NCBI RefSeq assembly: GCF_038396785.1
Contig: NZ_CP151087.1
Coordinates: 3,472,001-3,536,000 of the forward strand
Direction of reading: 5' to 3'
DNA: 64,000 nucleotides
DNA from: Sphingobacterium thalpophilum
Lineage (GTDB): Bacteria > Bacteroidota > Bacteroidia > Sphingobacteriales > Sphingobacteriaceae
In this document: piece after piece, positions 56,209 to 63,827 of the stretch
Layout: each line of letters starts with the position of its first letter
How positions within the stretch are numbered: the stretch's first letter is position 1
Notes under the pieces: generated by a model
Databases searched by the model: none
Seen by the model: only the letters and a program-made list of their open reading frames with translations
What the model was told of the DNA's origin: nothing
Made by a program: the position numbers and the translations under genes

Positions 56209-56496
56209 ATGAAAAAAATAAGAGCAAATCTGGACAGATACTTTGACAAGGTCGATGAACGCTGGCAGAAATTACCAATGCGAAAACAACATCAATATAC
56301 CCTTTATTTTTTTATAGGCTATCTGGTGTTAACAGCATTTGTGATTGGCAAAGTTTGGTACGACACTTCAAAGTCCGAAAACGGTATGGTCATCGAGCAT
56401 ATCGAAAATCCTGTCCTCAAAAAAGATGAAAGTCCTGCAAAATTGCGGGACACAGTATCAACAATTCTAAAAAATCAGTTTTATGAAAGAAAATGA
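56209..56496 (+). CDS. traL: Conjugal transfer protein TraL (DUF3989)
   Basis: 95-aa small inner-membrane protein with an amphipathic basic start (MKKIRANLDRYFDKVDERWQ) and one membrane helix (~33-50, YTLYFFIGYLVLTAFVIG), matching DUF3989. The role in transfer is not known. Its 3' end overlaps the start of traM by 14 bases, so the pair is translationally coupled. Confidence 0.85.
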   Translation: MKKIRANLDRYFDKVDERWQKLPMRKQHQYTLYFFIGYLVLTAFVIGKVWYDTSKSENGMVIEHIENPVLKKDESPAKLRDTVSTILKNQFYERK

Positions 56497-57802
56497 TAAC
56501 AAAAAGTCTGTGGTTCGGGTAACAGAAGGAAACCCGAAAGACAACGCTGATTTGCTTCACGAAGGCAATCAGAATAAAATGGATAAACTCAAAAAGCCGC
56601 TCATATTTGTTTTAATGGGTATTGTTTTTATCGGCTGTATGTATTTGATATTTAAACCGTCTTCGGATAAGGATGAAATCGAAAATCTCGGTTTGAATGA
56701 TGCCGTTCCGCAAGCAACTGATGCCGGAATGCAATCTGACAAACAAAAAGCGTATGAACAGGAAATGCTGGAAAAGCAAGAGCAGGCAAAAAGAAATGCC
56801 CTTACTACGCTTGCCGATTATTGGAATACAGACAGCACGCAAAGTAGTGAAGAAAGCTTATCTCAAGAAGAGGAAAGTAATGTTTTGGGTAAAGATAAAT
56901 CTGCTAATCCTGCACTCAATAGTTACCAAAATGCGCAAAATACATTGGGTTCATTTTATCAAAATGATAATTCAGAAACGATGCAACTTCGCAGGCAGGT
57001 AGACGAATTGAGAGACAGGCTCGCGGAAAGAGATGTTCCTCGTGCTACCACAGTTGATGACCAATTGGCGTTGATGGAAAAATCCTATCAAATGGCAGCA
57101 AAATATCTTCCTCAAAATACAAATACGGGAAATGCTGCTCCTGACAATGCATCAAACCAAACAACATCCGCATCAGAAAAAGAGCATTTTGTAGCATTTG
57201 CACCGGCAAGAAAAAATACCGTTTCTGCTTTGTATCGAGAACCATCAGACAGTGCCTTTTCCGCAGACTGGAGCGAAATTAAAAACCGTGGATTTTTTAC
57301 CGCAGGGTCTAAAGAACAAGTAGTTCAACCGAAAAATAGTATCAAAGCCTGTGTACACGATGCACAGACGGTAACAGGCGAAACTGGCGTACGTTTACGA
57401 TTGTTGGAAACGGCACAAACACCACAAAGAACTATTCCGAAAGGAACTATTGTAACGGCAAATGCTAAATTTCAGAATGGCAGATTACAGCTAAAAGTAA
57501 CTTCCATAGAATTAGAAGGTAACATTATTCCTGTTGAGATAACCATTTATGATTTGGATGGACAACAAGGATTGAACGTACCCAATTCTCCCGAACGAAG
57601 TGCCATTACAGATATTGTTGCCAATATGGGCAACGCTACCGGTTCAAGCTTTAGTATGAATTCTTCAACGGGACAACAAATTGCTTCCGACCTCAGCAAA
57701 AGCGCAGTTCAGGGTATTTCGGGTTATTTCGCTAAAAAAGTGAGAGCACCAAAAGTTACTTTAAAAGCTGGACATCAAGTCTTTTTGGTATCTAAAAAAT
57801 AA
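56483..57802 (+). CDS. traM: Conjugal transfer protein TraM (VirB10-like)
   Basis: 439 aa. A membrane segment (~35-55, KPLIFVLMGIVFIGCMYLIF) is followed by a long Gln/Glu/Asn-rich periplasmic linker (~60-240). The C-terminal beta domain has RNTVSALYREPSDSAF, NSIKACVHDAQTVTGETGVR (partly) and GHQVFLVSKK at the end, as in VirB10-like TraM. It probably forms the part of the channel that spans both membranes together with TraN and TraO. Confidence 0.9.
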   Translation: MKENDNKKSVVRVTEGNPKDNADLLHEGNQNKMDKLKKPLIFVLMGIVFIGCMYLIFKPSSDKDEIENLGLNDAVPQATDAGMQSDKQKAYEQEMLEKQEQAKRNALTTLADYWNTDSTQSSEESLSQEEESNVLGKDKSANPALNSYQNAQNTLGSFYQNDNSETMQLRRQVDELRDRLAERDVPRATTVDDQLALMEKSYQMAAKYLPQNTNTGNAAPDNASNQTTSASEKEHFVAFAPARKNTVSALYREPSDSAFSADWSEIKNRGFFTAGSKEQVVQPKNSIKACVHDAQTVTGETGVRLRLLETAQTPQRTIPKGTIVTANAKFQNGRLQLKVTSIELEGNIIPVEITIYDLDGQQGLNVPNSPERSAITDIVANMGNATGSSFSMNSSTGQQIASDLSKSAVQGISGYFAKKVRAPKVTLKAGHQVFLVSKK

Positions 57803-57879
57803 TGTTCAATTAAAATTTATAAAAAATGAAACCTGTCCTAGACAAGCTTCATCACAATTAAAAATAAATATTAAATAAG

Positions 57880-58773
57880 ATGAAAAAATACATAAAAACC
57901 TTTTGGGCTATTGCCCTGATATTGGGCTTGGCCGTGCATTCTTATGCGCAAGACAGCATCAGAACACCGCTTGAACTCGGCAAGATAGAACCTTACAAAA
58001 TGGAAGTTACTTACGATAAAACTTCGCATCTGATTTTCCCAAGCGCTATTCGTTATGTGGATTTGGGTAGCGAATACTTAATCGCAGGAAAAGCAGAAGA
58101 TGCAGAAAACGTACTGCGTGTAAAAGCATCGGTAAGAGCTTTCGAGCCTGAAACCAATTTTTCCGTAATCACAAATGATGGTCGTTTTTACAGTTTCAAT
58201 GTGTATTACAGTTCTTATCCCGAAGTATTAAGCTATGACCTTTTAACAATGCAAAAAGCAGTGGATAAAGCGAATGGAAACGATGTACTTTTTGAAGAAT
58301 TGGGTAATAATTCTCCGTCATTGGCAGGTTTGCTTTTGGAAACCATTTACAATATGGACAAACGCATTGTAAAACATATTGGTGCTAAAAGTTTCGGCAT
58401 CCAGTTTATTTTGAAAGGAATTTACATTCACAACGGCAAATATTATTTCCATACAGAATTGAGAAACCGTACCAATGTTCCTTTCCAGATAGATTTTGTG
58501 AATTTCAAAGTCGTAGATAAAAAAATAGCAAAGCGTACCGTAGTGCAGGAAAGACCAATGATACCGCTTAGAACCTACAAACCTTTGGATGAAATTGGCG
58601 GGAAGGCAATCGAGCAAAACGTGTTTTTGCTAGACCAGTTTACCATTGATGATGACAAAATTTTACTGATTGAAATTTTCGAGAAAAACGGTGGCAGACA
58701 TCAAACGCTTCAGATAGAAAATTCGGATTTGATAAAAGCCCGATTGATAAATGATATGCACCTGAAATTTTAA
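57880..58773 (+). CDS. traN: Conjugal transfer protein TraN (DUF4138, VirB9-like)
   Basis: 297-aa exported protein with a signal peptide (MKKYIKTFWAIALILGLAVH ... SYAQD). The DUF4138 hallmark is near 45-75: YDKTSHLIFPSAIRYVDLGS, followed by VLRVKASVRAFEPETNFSVI. It resembles VirB9/TrbG outer-channel components that pair with TraM. Gap to traM is 77 bp and contains nothing credible. traO follows after 20 bases. Confidence 0.9.
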   Translation: MKKYIKTFWAIALILGLAVHSYAQDSIRTPLELGKIEPYKMEVTYDKTSHLIFPSAIRYVDLGSEYLIAGKAEDAENVLRVKASVRAFEPETNFSVITNDGRFYSFNVYYSSYPEVLSYDLLTMQKAVDKANGNDVLFEELGNNSPSLAGLLLETIYNMDKRIVKHIGAKSFGIQFILKGIYIHNGKYYFHTELRNRTNVPFQIDFVNFKVVDKKIAKRTVVQERPMIPLRTYKPLDEIGGKAIEQNVFLLDQFTIDDDKILLIEIFEKNGGRHQTLQIENSDLIKARLINDMHLKF

Positions 58774-58793
58774 TAACCTTTTAAAACAATGAT

Positions 58794-59354
58794 ATGAAAA
58801 AATATATCTACACCGTAATGCTCGTTTTAGTAGGCATCACGGTTGCACAAGCGCAAAGAATGCTCCCGAAGCAAAAAGGAATTGAACTGAATGCAGGTAT
58901 TTTGTCCAAAGATAAAATAGGCAATGATTATTACCTCAACATCGGAATGACCGTGAACGGTAAAAACGGTAATTACCAGCTTTGGGCTTTGGAATATACA
59001 CACCAATACCACGACTACAAAAATGTTCGCATACCGCAGGAAACGTTTACTGCAGAAGGTGGTTACAGCTTATTTTTATTAGGCGATGCCCGAAAAAATA
59101 TCACGATTAATTTAGGAATAACAGGCGTGGTCGGTTACGAAAGCATCAACCGTGGCGAAGCGATATTGTATGACGGTGCAAAAATTTTGAGCGAAGACAA
59201 TTTCATCTACGGAGCTGGCGGAAGAATAACTTTTGAAACGTATTTGTCAGACCGGTTTGTATTAGTGTTGCAAGGACGTACAAAAGTCTTTTGGGGCACA
59301 GACTTAGAGCAGTTCCGTCCGTCTGCTGGTGTGGGATTAAGGTTTAACTTTTAA
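58794..59354 (+). CDS. traO: Conjugal transfer protein TraO
   Basis: 186-aa exported protein: signal peptide MKKYIYTVMLVLVGITVAQA then QRMLPKQKGIELNAGIL. The rest is a regular beta-strand pattern with a Gly-rich middle (LGDARKNITINLGITGVVGY) and an aromatic end (FRPSAGVGLRFNF), a typical outer-membrane barrel C-terminus. It probably sits in the outer membrane as part of the mating channel. Confidence 0.88.
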   Translation: MKKYIYTVMLVLVGITVAQAQRMLPKQKGIELNAGILSKDKIGNDYYLNIGMTVNGKNGNYQLWALEYTHQYHDYKNVRIPQETFTAEGGYSLFLLGDARKNITINLGITGVVGYESINRGEAILYDGAKILSEDNFIYGAGGRITFETYLSDRFVLVLQGRTKVFWGTDLEQFRPSAGVGLRFNF

Positions 59355-59364
59355 AAACAGAAAA

Positions 59365-59814
59365 ATGATAACAATATTCAATAAATTCAGAATAGGATTA
59401 TTGCCGGTATATCTAATGCTGGCAATCCTTACAGCTTCGGTTTCTTTGGTATCTTGCAGGAAAGATGACGACCTCGAAATACAGAACAATTTTCCTTTTG
59501 AGGTAAAAGTAATGCCGGTTCCGAAAGATGTTGCCAATGGACAAACGGTGGAAATACGTGTTACCATACAACGAACAGGAAATTACAGCAACACGCAATA
59601 CTATCTCCGCTATTTTCAATTTGATGGGCAAGGTTCGCTACGTTATTATGATGAAACGCCATACTTGCCGAACGATTTGTATCTGTTACCAACAGAGCAA
59701 TTCAGGTTGTATTACACATCTGCCTCTGCCGTTTCGCAATCTTTTGATGTGTGGATTTCGGATAGTTTTGGGAATGAAAAGCAACTGACTTTTCAGTTTA
59801 ATAGCAGTGATTAA
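59365..59814 (+). CDS. traQ: Conjugal transfer protein TraQ (DUF3872)
   Basis: 149-aa predicted lipoprotein. A hydrophobic start with LVSCRKDDDLEIQNNFPFEV: the lipobox Cys is near residue 31. The DUF3872 domain (PFEVKVMPVPKDVANGQTVE then IRVTIQRTGNY) has an Ig-like beta pattern. It is the last gene of the tra operon, before the terminator at 59834. traP (primase) and the lysozyme gene seen in some relatives are absent here. Confidence 0.86.
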   Translation: MITIFNKFRIGLLPVYLMLAILTASVSLVSCRKDDDLEIQNNFPFEVKVMPVPKDVANGQTVEIRVTIQRTGNYSNTQYYLRYFQFDGQGSLRYYDETPYLPNDLYLLPTEQFRLYYTSASAVSQSFDVWISDSFGNEKQLTFQFNSSD

Positions 59815-59833
59815 CAGCATAGTAATTGAATGT

Positions 59834-59860
59834 AAAAACCGACTTTAAAGGTCGGTTTTT
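59834..59860 (+). terminator. Rho-independent terminator of the tra operon
   Basis: Ten-base inverted repeat AAAAACCGAC/GTCGGTTTTT (59834-59843 and 59851-59860) with a seven-base loop, followed by TGCTTTTTT. It lies 19 bases after the traQ stop. Confidence 0.9.
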
Positions 59861-59923
59861 TGCTTTTTTACTTTTCGTAAATTATTTTTTTTCTTAAATT
59901 TAGATAACCTAATTTGAATTTTT

Positions 59924-60211
59924 ATGGATGCGGTTACGGCTCAGTTAGTACTTGGTATTATTCCGCTTGTTATCGGAATAGGGCTTGTTTATTGGATAAG
60001 TCGCAGAAAATTTTACAGGCGTAATGCTGTTGGAGCCGAAGGGTTTTCCAGCTTTGAGGCATCAGTATTTACACGTTTTATAGAGCGTATTGGCAAATGG
60101 CTTGCCTATGCTTTGATTATTATCGGCATACTTTCTATTTGGTCGCATTGGCAAATGAAGAAAGAGAAAAAACAAACTGAGGTTAAAACGGAACAGCCTG
60201 TAGAGCGTTGA
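59924..60211 (+). CDS. Small two-helix membrane protein downstream of traQ
   Basis: 95-aa protein with two hydrophobic segments (~5-25, QLVLGIIPLVIGIGLVYWI; ~62-80, GKWLAYALIIIGILSIW), a basic loop SRRKFYRRN and a Lys/Glu-rich tail. It lies after the tra terminator and before a second terminator, so it has its own promoter. Similar short proteins are often found here in relatives of this ICE. Function unknown; it could be an entry-exclusion or stress-related protein, but nothing in the sequence proves this. Confidence 0.65.
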   Translation: MDAVTAQLVLGIIPLVIGIGLVYWISRRKFYRRNAVGAEGFSSFEASVFTRFIERIGKWLAYALIIIGILSIWSHWQMKKEKKQTEVKTEQPVER

Positions 60212-60236
60212 TAATTATTCTCACTATAATTCTTTT

Positions 60237-60270
60237 AAAATCGGATAACGAAACGGTTACCCGATTTTTT
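60237..60270. terminator. Bidirectional rho-independent terminator
   Basis: Stem AAAATCGG/CCGATTTT (60237-60244 and 60261-60268) extended by TAAC/GTTA after one mismatch, followed by T residues. It sits between the convergent small membrane protein gene and the GHKL ATPase gene and can serve both. Confidence 0.82.
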
Positions 60271-60295
60271 TAATATAATTGTATTCGTTTCCATT

Positions 60296-62329
60296 TTACA
60301 TCGCAACTCTTTTTAAAGAGGAACTCACTTTATTAAACTCAATATCTGCGAAGTCTTTCTCTGCCTTTTCTTGAACATCGATATCTTTAGTATTTAAAAT
60401 TGCTGACATATACTTTAGCTTCCTTTTTACATTTTCTAACAAATCAGACCATTTCATAATCCATATTTCAATATTTTTATTTTCATTTCTGAAGTAGAAA
60501 TAGGGGTTGTCTTCATTTCTTTGATTACCTTTTATTTGGAATTCAGCATCGGAATTTATTTTTGAGCTAATCAACAAAATTTTATAATGAATATTGGAGC
60601 TTGAGGCGTCAAGTTTTTCAATTTCTCTGGCATACTTCATTACTTGTTCTATTTCTTTAGGGCTTATTTTTACTTTGGGTGCTTTTAGTTCAACAACTAA
60701 AACTTCTCTTCTTTTAGCATCTAAAACTCTTTCATTATACATAAAAAGGTCAGTAATTGATTTTACTGGTTTTTCATCAATAACATTAATATTATCTCCA
60801 TCTTTTGAGGGCTTAAACATTAAACAGTCTTGTCTTAATTGAGTTAAATTTTTTTCTAAATTCTTATCAGACAAAAGTTTAGTGCTTTCTGAATATTCTT
60901 CTCCAAAAACCCATAACATTTTTTCTAAAAATTTATGTAATTCTTTTCGCTCTTTTACATTTTTTGATATTTCGCTATATACCAATTTTTCGAGGAATTC
61001 AATATCTTCAATCTTTGAAGCAACTTTATCTGAAAACTCAACAATATTATCTAAATCGGTTTTTTCCAATAAATCGGAAAATTTAGATATCATTTTGTTA
61101 TTTAATTTTAGAACACTTCGTAAAATGTTATTTAATTCTCCATTTGATATTGTTCTATCAATAAGGGGATAAATAATTTCTCTTAACTGATTATTGTCTT
61201 TTAAGATATGGTATTTATCTTCTACTAAATAGGCTAATTTATCAAACAGGATAACTTTTGATTTAGAGCTTGCCCTCTCTTTGTATGGATAAAAATCATC
61301 ATTTTTAAGATTGTCGGAAAAATTGTCAAATTCAAAATTTCTGTCTTTAAAAAATGTGTTCAGTTTATCTTTAATAAATTCTCTTACTTTTCTCCAATCA
61401 GGGTCTAAGTCATCTAAATCTATATTTCTGTAAATGTCAGATGATAATGTAGAGGAAGACACATAAATAAACCATCCTCCAATTTTTGGGCTCAACCAAC
61501 TTGCATCATATTCTAAACTTCCCGCTATAGTATTCAGACCCGCATTTTGCGCTGTTAAAAAGACTTTGATTTTATCCATTTTCTTAATTTGCATAAAGTC
61601 AAAAAGAACTTTATGTTCTTTACCTTTTGTGTCTGTATAAGTTTTAGCTATTTTAATCGGATTATCTATTACAAAATCAGTAGGATTTAAAGCTTTACCG
61701 TTTATGTGAAATGTAACTTCTTTATTAAAAATCTTTAAGGGGTATCTCTCAAAAATTGCATCTGAAAGATTGTCTTTAAGAAATTTGTCAATAATTTTCT
61801 TTTTTGGTTCATTTTCTGTGGTTGAATGTGGGTACAAACTGGAAATTGTTACCTTGTAAAAAGTATTATGATTATTTCCTTCTAAGATATTTTCTTTTGT
61901 AGCTAATTCAATTTCAGAAACATTGATGTTTTTCCCAAAACTATTGAATGATAACGGGATATATGTTTCAGTAAATGTCTTATCTTCTTGTGAATATCCA
62001 ATAGTTTCAATTTCAATTTCTTGACCGATTTGAAAACTTGCAAATCTTCCAATTCCTTTACCACCATCTTTATTTGCCGTTCCAATGTCCAATAGTTTCC
62101 TTTCAATGTCAGACATATGAACTCCATTACCGTCATCTTTTACAGAGATTTTTTTGATTAAAAGAGGATGTATTTCAGTTTCTAAAGTATAGTCAATTTC
62201 AATCCAAATATTTTTACTCTTGGCTTGAATAGAGTTATTTAATAATTCGCAGAATGCAGCAAACGTACTGATATAATTAGCAAATAATTCATTGACTAAT
62301 CTTGAATTTGTCGTAAGTTTTCTATTCAT
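60296..62329 (-). CDS. GHKL ATPase fused to a PD-(D/E)XK-like nuclease domain
   Basis: 677 aa. The N-terminal part is a GHKL (Hsp90/MutL/histidine-kinase type) ATPase: N-box ELLNNSIQA (28-36), G1 VKDDGNGVH (63-71) and G2 GGKGIGRFA (89-97). No kinase phospho-His domain follows; the middle ~400 residues are a helical/beta transducer. Near the C-terminus SITDLFMYNE (Asp527) and VVELKAPK (Glu547, Lys549) form a PD-(D/E)XK core, as in restriction-like nucleases. The fusion suggests ATP-controlled DNA cleavage, similar in logic to MutL or MORC-like systems. It stands alone and may be a single-gene anti-phage or exclusion system; this is inference. Confidence 0.8.
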   Translation of the reverse strand: MNRKLTTNSRLVNELFANYISTFAAFCELLNNSIQAKSKNIWIEIDYTLETEIHPLLIKKISVKDDGNGVHMSDIERKLLDIGTANKDGGKGIGRFASFQIGQEIEIETIGYSQEDKTFTETYIPLSFNSFGKNINVSEIELATKENILEGNNHNTFYKVTISSLYPHSTTENEPKKKIIDKFLKDNLSDAIFERYPLKIFNKEVTFHINGKALNPTDFVIDNPIKIAKTYTDTKGKEHKVLFDFMQIKKMDKIKVFLTAQNAGLNTIAGSLEYDASWLSPKIGGWFIYVSSSTLSSDIYRNIDLDDLDPDWRKVREFIKDKLNTFFKDRNFEFDNFSDNLKNDDFYPYKERASSKSKVILFDKLAYLVEDKYHILKDNNQLREIIYPLIDRTISNGELNNILRSVLKLNNKMISKFSDLLEKTDLDNIVEFSDKVASKIEDIEFLEKLVYSEISKNVKERKELHKFLEKMLWVFGEEYSESTKLLSDKNLEKNLTQLRQDCLMFKPSKDGDNINVIDEKPVKSITDLFMYNERVLDAKRREVLVVELKAPKVKISPKEIEQVMKYAREIEKLDASSSNIHYKILLISSKINSDAEFQIKGNQRNEDNPYFYFRNENKNIEIWIMKWSDLLENVKRKLKYMSAILNTKDIDVQEKAEKDFADIEFNKVSSSLKRVAM

Positions 62330-62466
62330 AGTTTCTTATTACGTATTGTTTTGTTACACTTGCAATTAATACCAACATATAAACAATGCCTATTTTGCAT
62401 AATAATCAATAGGATTTATTTTCTCCAAATCTACAAAATTAATTCCTATCAAATTGCTGTTTCAAA

Positions 62467-62479
62467 GCCAAATACAGCC
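62467..62479 (+). promoter_or_regulatory. Copy 8 of ICE 13-bp element (GCCAAATACAGCC)
   Basis: Ends 71 bases before the third HTH gene, the same spacing as copy 3 and close to that of copy 2 (73). It is framed by two copies of TTCAAAGCCAA (62461 and 62481). Confidence 0.5.
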
Positions 62480-62550
62480 TTTCAAAGCCAACCAATACAA
62501 TCTTTCCTAATCCCATAATAAGCCTCTATAAATTCGACTTCCAAAGAAAA

Positions 62551-62874
62551 ATGAAGCAAGCTATGGAAGTTATCGCAATACAAAAATCTGCATTAGATAG
62601 AATAAACAATGAGTTAAAATCACTTTTGGAACTGACAGAAAATGCTACCACAAAATACATTCAGATTTTCAAAGCAGAAAAATGGCTCGATAACCAGGAA
62701 GTATGTCTGATGATGAACATTACCAAACGAACTTTACAGACTTATAAGGACAAAGGGCTATTGCCATATTCCAAATTAAACCGCAAAAACTATTACAAAC
62801 TCTCGGATGTGCAGGCTTTGCTTGAAGCTCGACAATCTTACAATACCAACGAAAATGGATTTACTAACGAATGA
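62551..62874 (+). CDS. Helix-turn-helix protein (pair 2, first)
   Basis: 107-aa protein, paralogous to the HTH proteins at 13706 and 14065. The N-terminal helix (~8-35) is coiled-coil-like. The DNA-binding part is at ~46-95: WLDNQEVCLMMNITKRTLQTYK, then GLLPYSKLNRKNYYKLSDV (excisionase/MerR-like). It overlaps the next gene by 20 bases. The pair lies near the expected integrase end of the ICE, so a role as excisionase or recombination directionality factor is possible. Confidence 0.8.
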   Translation: MKQAMEVIAIQKSALDRINNELKSLLELTENATTKYIQIFKAEKWLDNQEVCLMMNITKRTLQTYKDKGLLPYSKLNRKNYYKLSDVQALLEARQSYNTNENGFTNE

Positions 62875-63154
62875 AACCGAAGAAATAATTGCCCATCAGC
62901 AAATGATAATGCAGTTGAGAAGCTATATCGAAGTCATACTAAAAAATTATCGTCCTGTAATGAATGGCGAAATTTATCTCTCAGGCGATGATTTGTGCAG
63001 AATACTTCACATCAGCAAAAGAACCTTACAACAATATCGCGATGATAATATTTTACCATTTATACAAATTGGTGGCAAGATTATTTACAAGGAAAGTGAT
63101 ATTCTAACTGTCTTGGAACAGAACTATATAGCCAAAGGCAAACATTGTTTATAA
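62855..63154 (+). CDS. Helix-turn-helix protein (pair 2, second)
   Basis: 99-aa protein from the ATG at 62855; an upstream start at 62807 would lie deep inside the previous gene and adds no family-like residues. HTH at ~43-90: IYLSGDDLCRILHISKRTLQ, then NILPFIQIGGKIIYKESDI, with the same SKRTLQQYRDD recognition helix as its neighbours. An N-terminal helix probably dimerizes. Translationally coupled to the first gene of the pair through a 20-bp overlap. Confidence 0.8.
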   Translation: MDLLTNETEEIIAHQQMIMQLRSYIEVILKNYRPVMNGEIYLSGDDLCRILHISKRTLQQYRDDNILPFIQIGGKIIYKESDILTVLEQNYIAKGKHCL

Positions 63155-63249
63155 TAAATTTTCTTCTAGCTATGCTTCTATCAGAACGACTTTAGTATCT
63201 TTGCTATCTAAAACATAGAAATACTTAAAGTGTTTTTGCTTTAAGTCCC

Positions 63250-63404
63250 ACATTGAAAACTGGTAATTTTTAAGACAACGGGACAAATAAGTAGGAACGC
63301 TCACGTGATAGGCGTGGGCGCTCGCTTATTCGTTGTCGGGTATACCAGTGCCTCAATGTCGGTAAGTGTAGTTGCCTGCGCTTTATTTTTTTGCAGGGCT
63401 ACAT
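63250..63404 (+). ncRNA. Structured RNA or leader candidate before the receiver-domain gene
   Basis: Nested pairing on one axis: ACATTGA/TCAATGT (63250-63256 with 63353-63359), CTGGTA/TACCAG (63260-63265 with 63343-63348), GACAACG/CGTTGTC (63274-63280 with 63331-63337), AATAAG/CTTATT (63286-63291 with 63325-63330) and CGCTCACG/CGTGGGCG (63298-63305 with 63313-63320, one G-U pair), closed by a seven-base loop. A second hairpin TGTAG...CTACA (about 63367-63402) contains GCCTGC/GCAGGGC. It ends 19 bases before the next start codon. It might be a 5' regulatory leader or an independent small RNA; a DNA site is also possible. Confidence 0.6.
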
Positions 63405-63423
63405 CAACCTAAAAAGGTATGAT

Positions 63424-63813
63424 ATGAAAACTGGTACTGCACAACAAAAAACTTCCCTTGCCTTTATCAATGATAAAAGCCCGATTTTAGATTTGATTTG
63501 CAACGAACTTCTTTCTTCAGGAATAGAAATTCTGTTTCGGTCTGAAACTTTTCCAAATGCTTTAAATGAATTATCGGCATTAAAAAAACTTCCGCAAGTT
63601 TGCATTGTTGACCTCAATTTTTACGACAAAAATGTACTGGAGCAACTACAATATTTAACTTCACTTCATCCCACAATAAAACTGATTGCCCATAGCGATA
63701 TTGATGCTGAAAAAGTAGCGAAAAGTCTTTTGGGTATTGGTTTTGTAAGCTATTTATTAATTGGCAGTGATGCAGATATTTTTAAAAAAGCTATTAAAAA
63801 CGCCACCGAATGA
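63424..63813 (+). CDS. Orphan response-regulator receiver-like protein, no output domain
   Basis: 129 aa from the ATG at 63424 (a longer frame from 63391 lacks support). The fold pattern is that of a receiver domain: acidic pocket FINDKSP (Asn16-Asp17), phospho-acceptor Asp63 in CIVDLNFYD, and LIAHSD in place of the usual Thr/Ser motif. The conserved Lys is missing (SYLLIGSDAD has Ile there). There is no DNA-binding output domain and no kinase gene nearby. It may be a single-domain or pseudo-receiver that signals by protein contact. It follows the structured element at 63250-63404. Confidence 0.7.
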   Translation: MKTGTAQQKTSLAFINDKSPILDLICNELLSSGIEILFRSETFPNALNELSALKKLPQVCIVDLNFYDKNVLEQLQYLTSLHPTIKLIAHSDIDAEKVAKSLLGIGFVSYLLIGSDADIFKKAIKNATE

Positions 63814-63827
63814 TGATTTTAAACAAA

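Noticed and set aside
57826..57861. 11-codon frame MKPVLDKLHHN between traM and traN
   Set aside because: Too short, no conserved neighbour pattern that I know; probably chance.
63250..63404. Retron-type non-coding RNA
   Set aside because: The nested stems recall a retron msr-msd, but no reverse transcriptase gene is near; the next gene is receiver-like.
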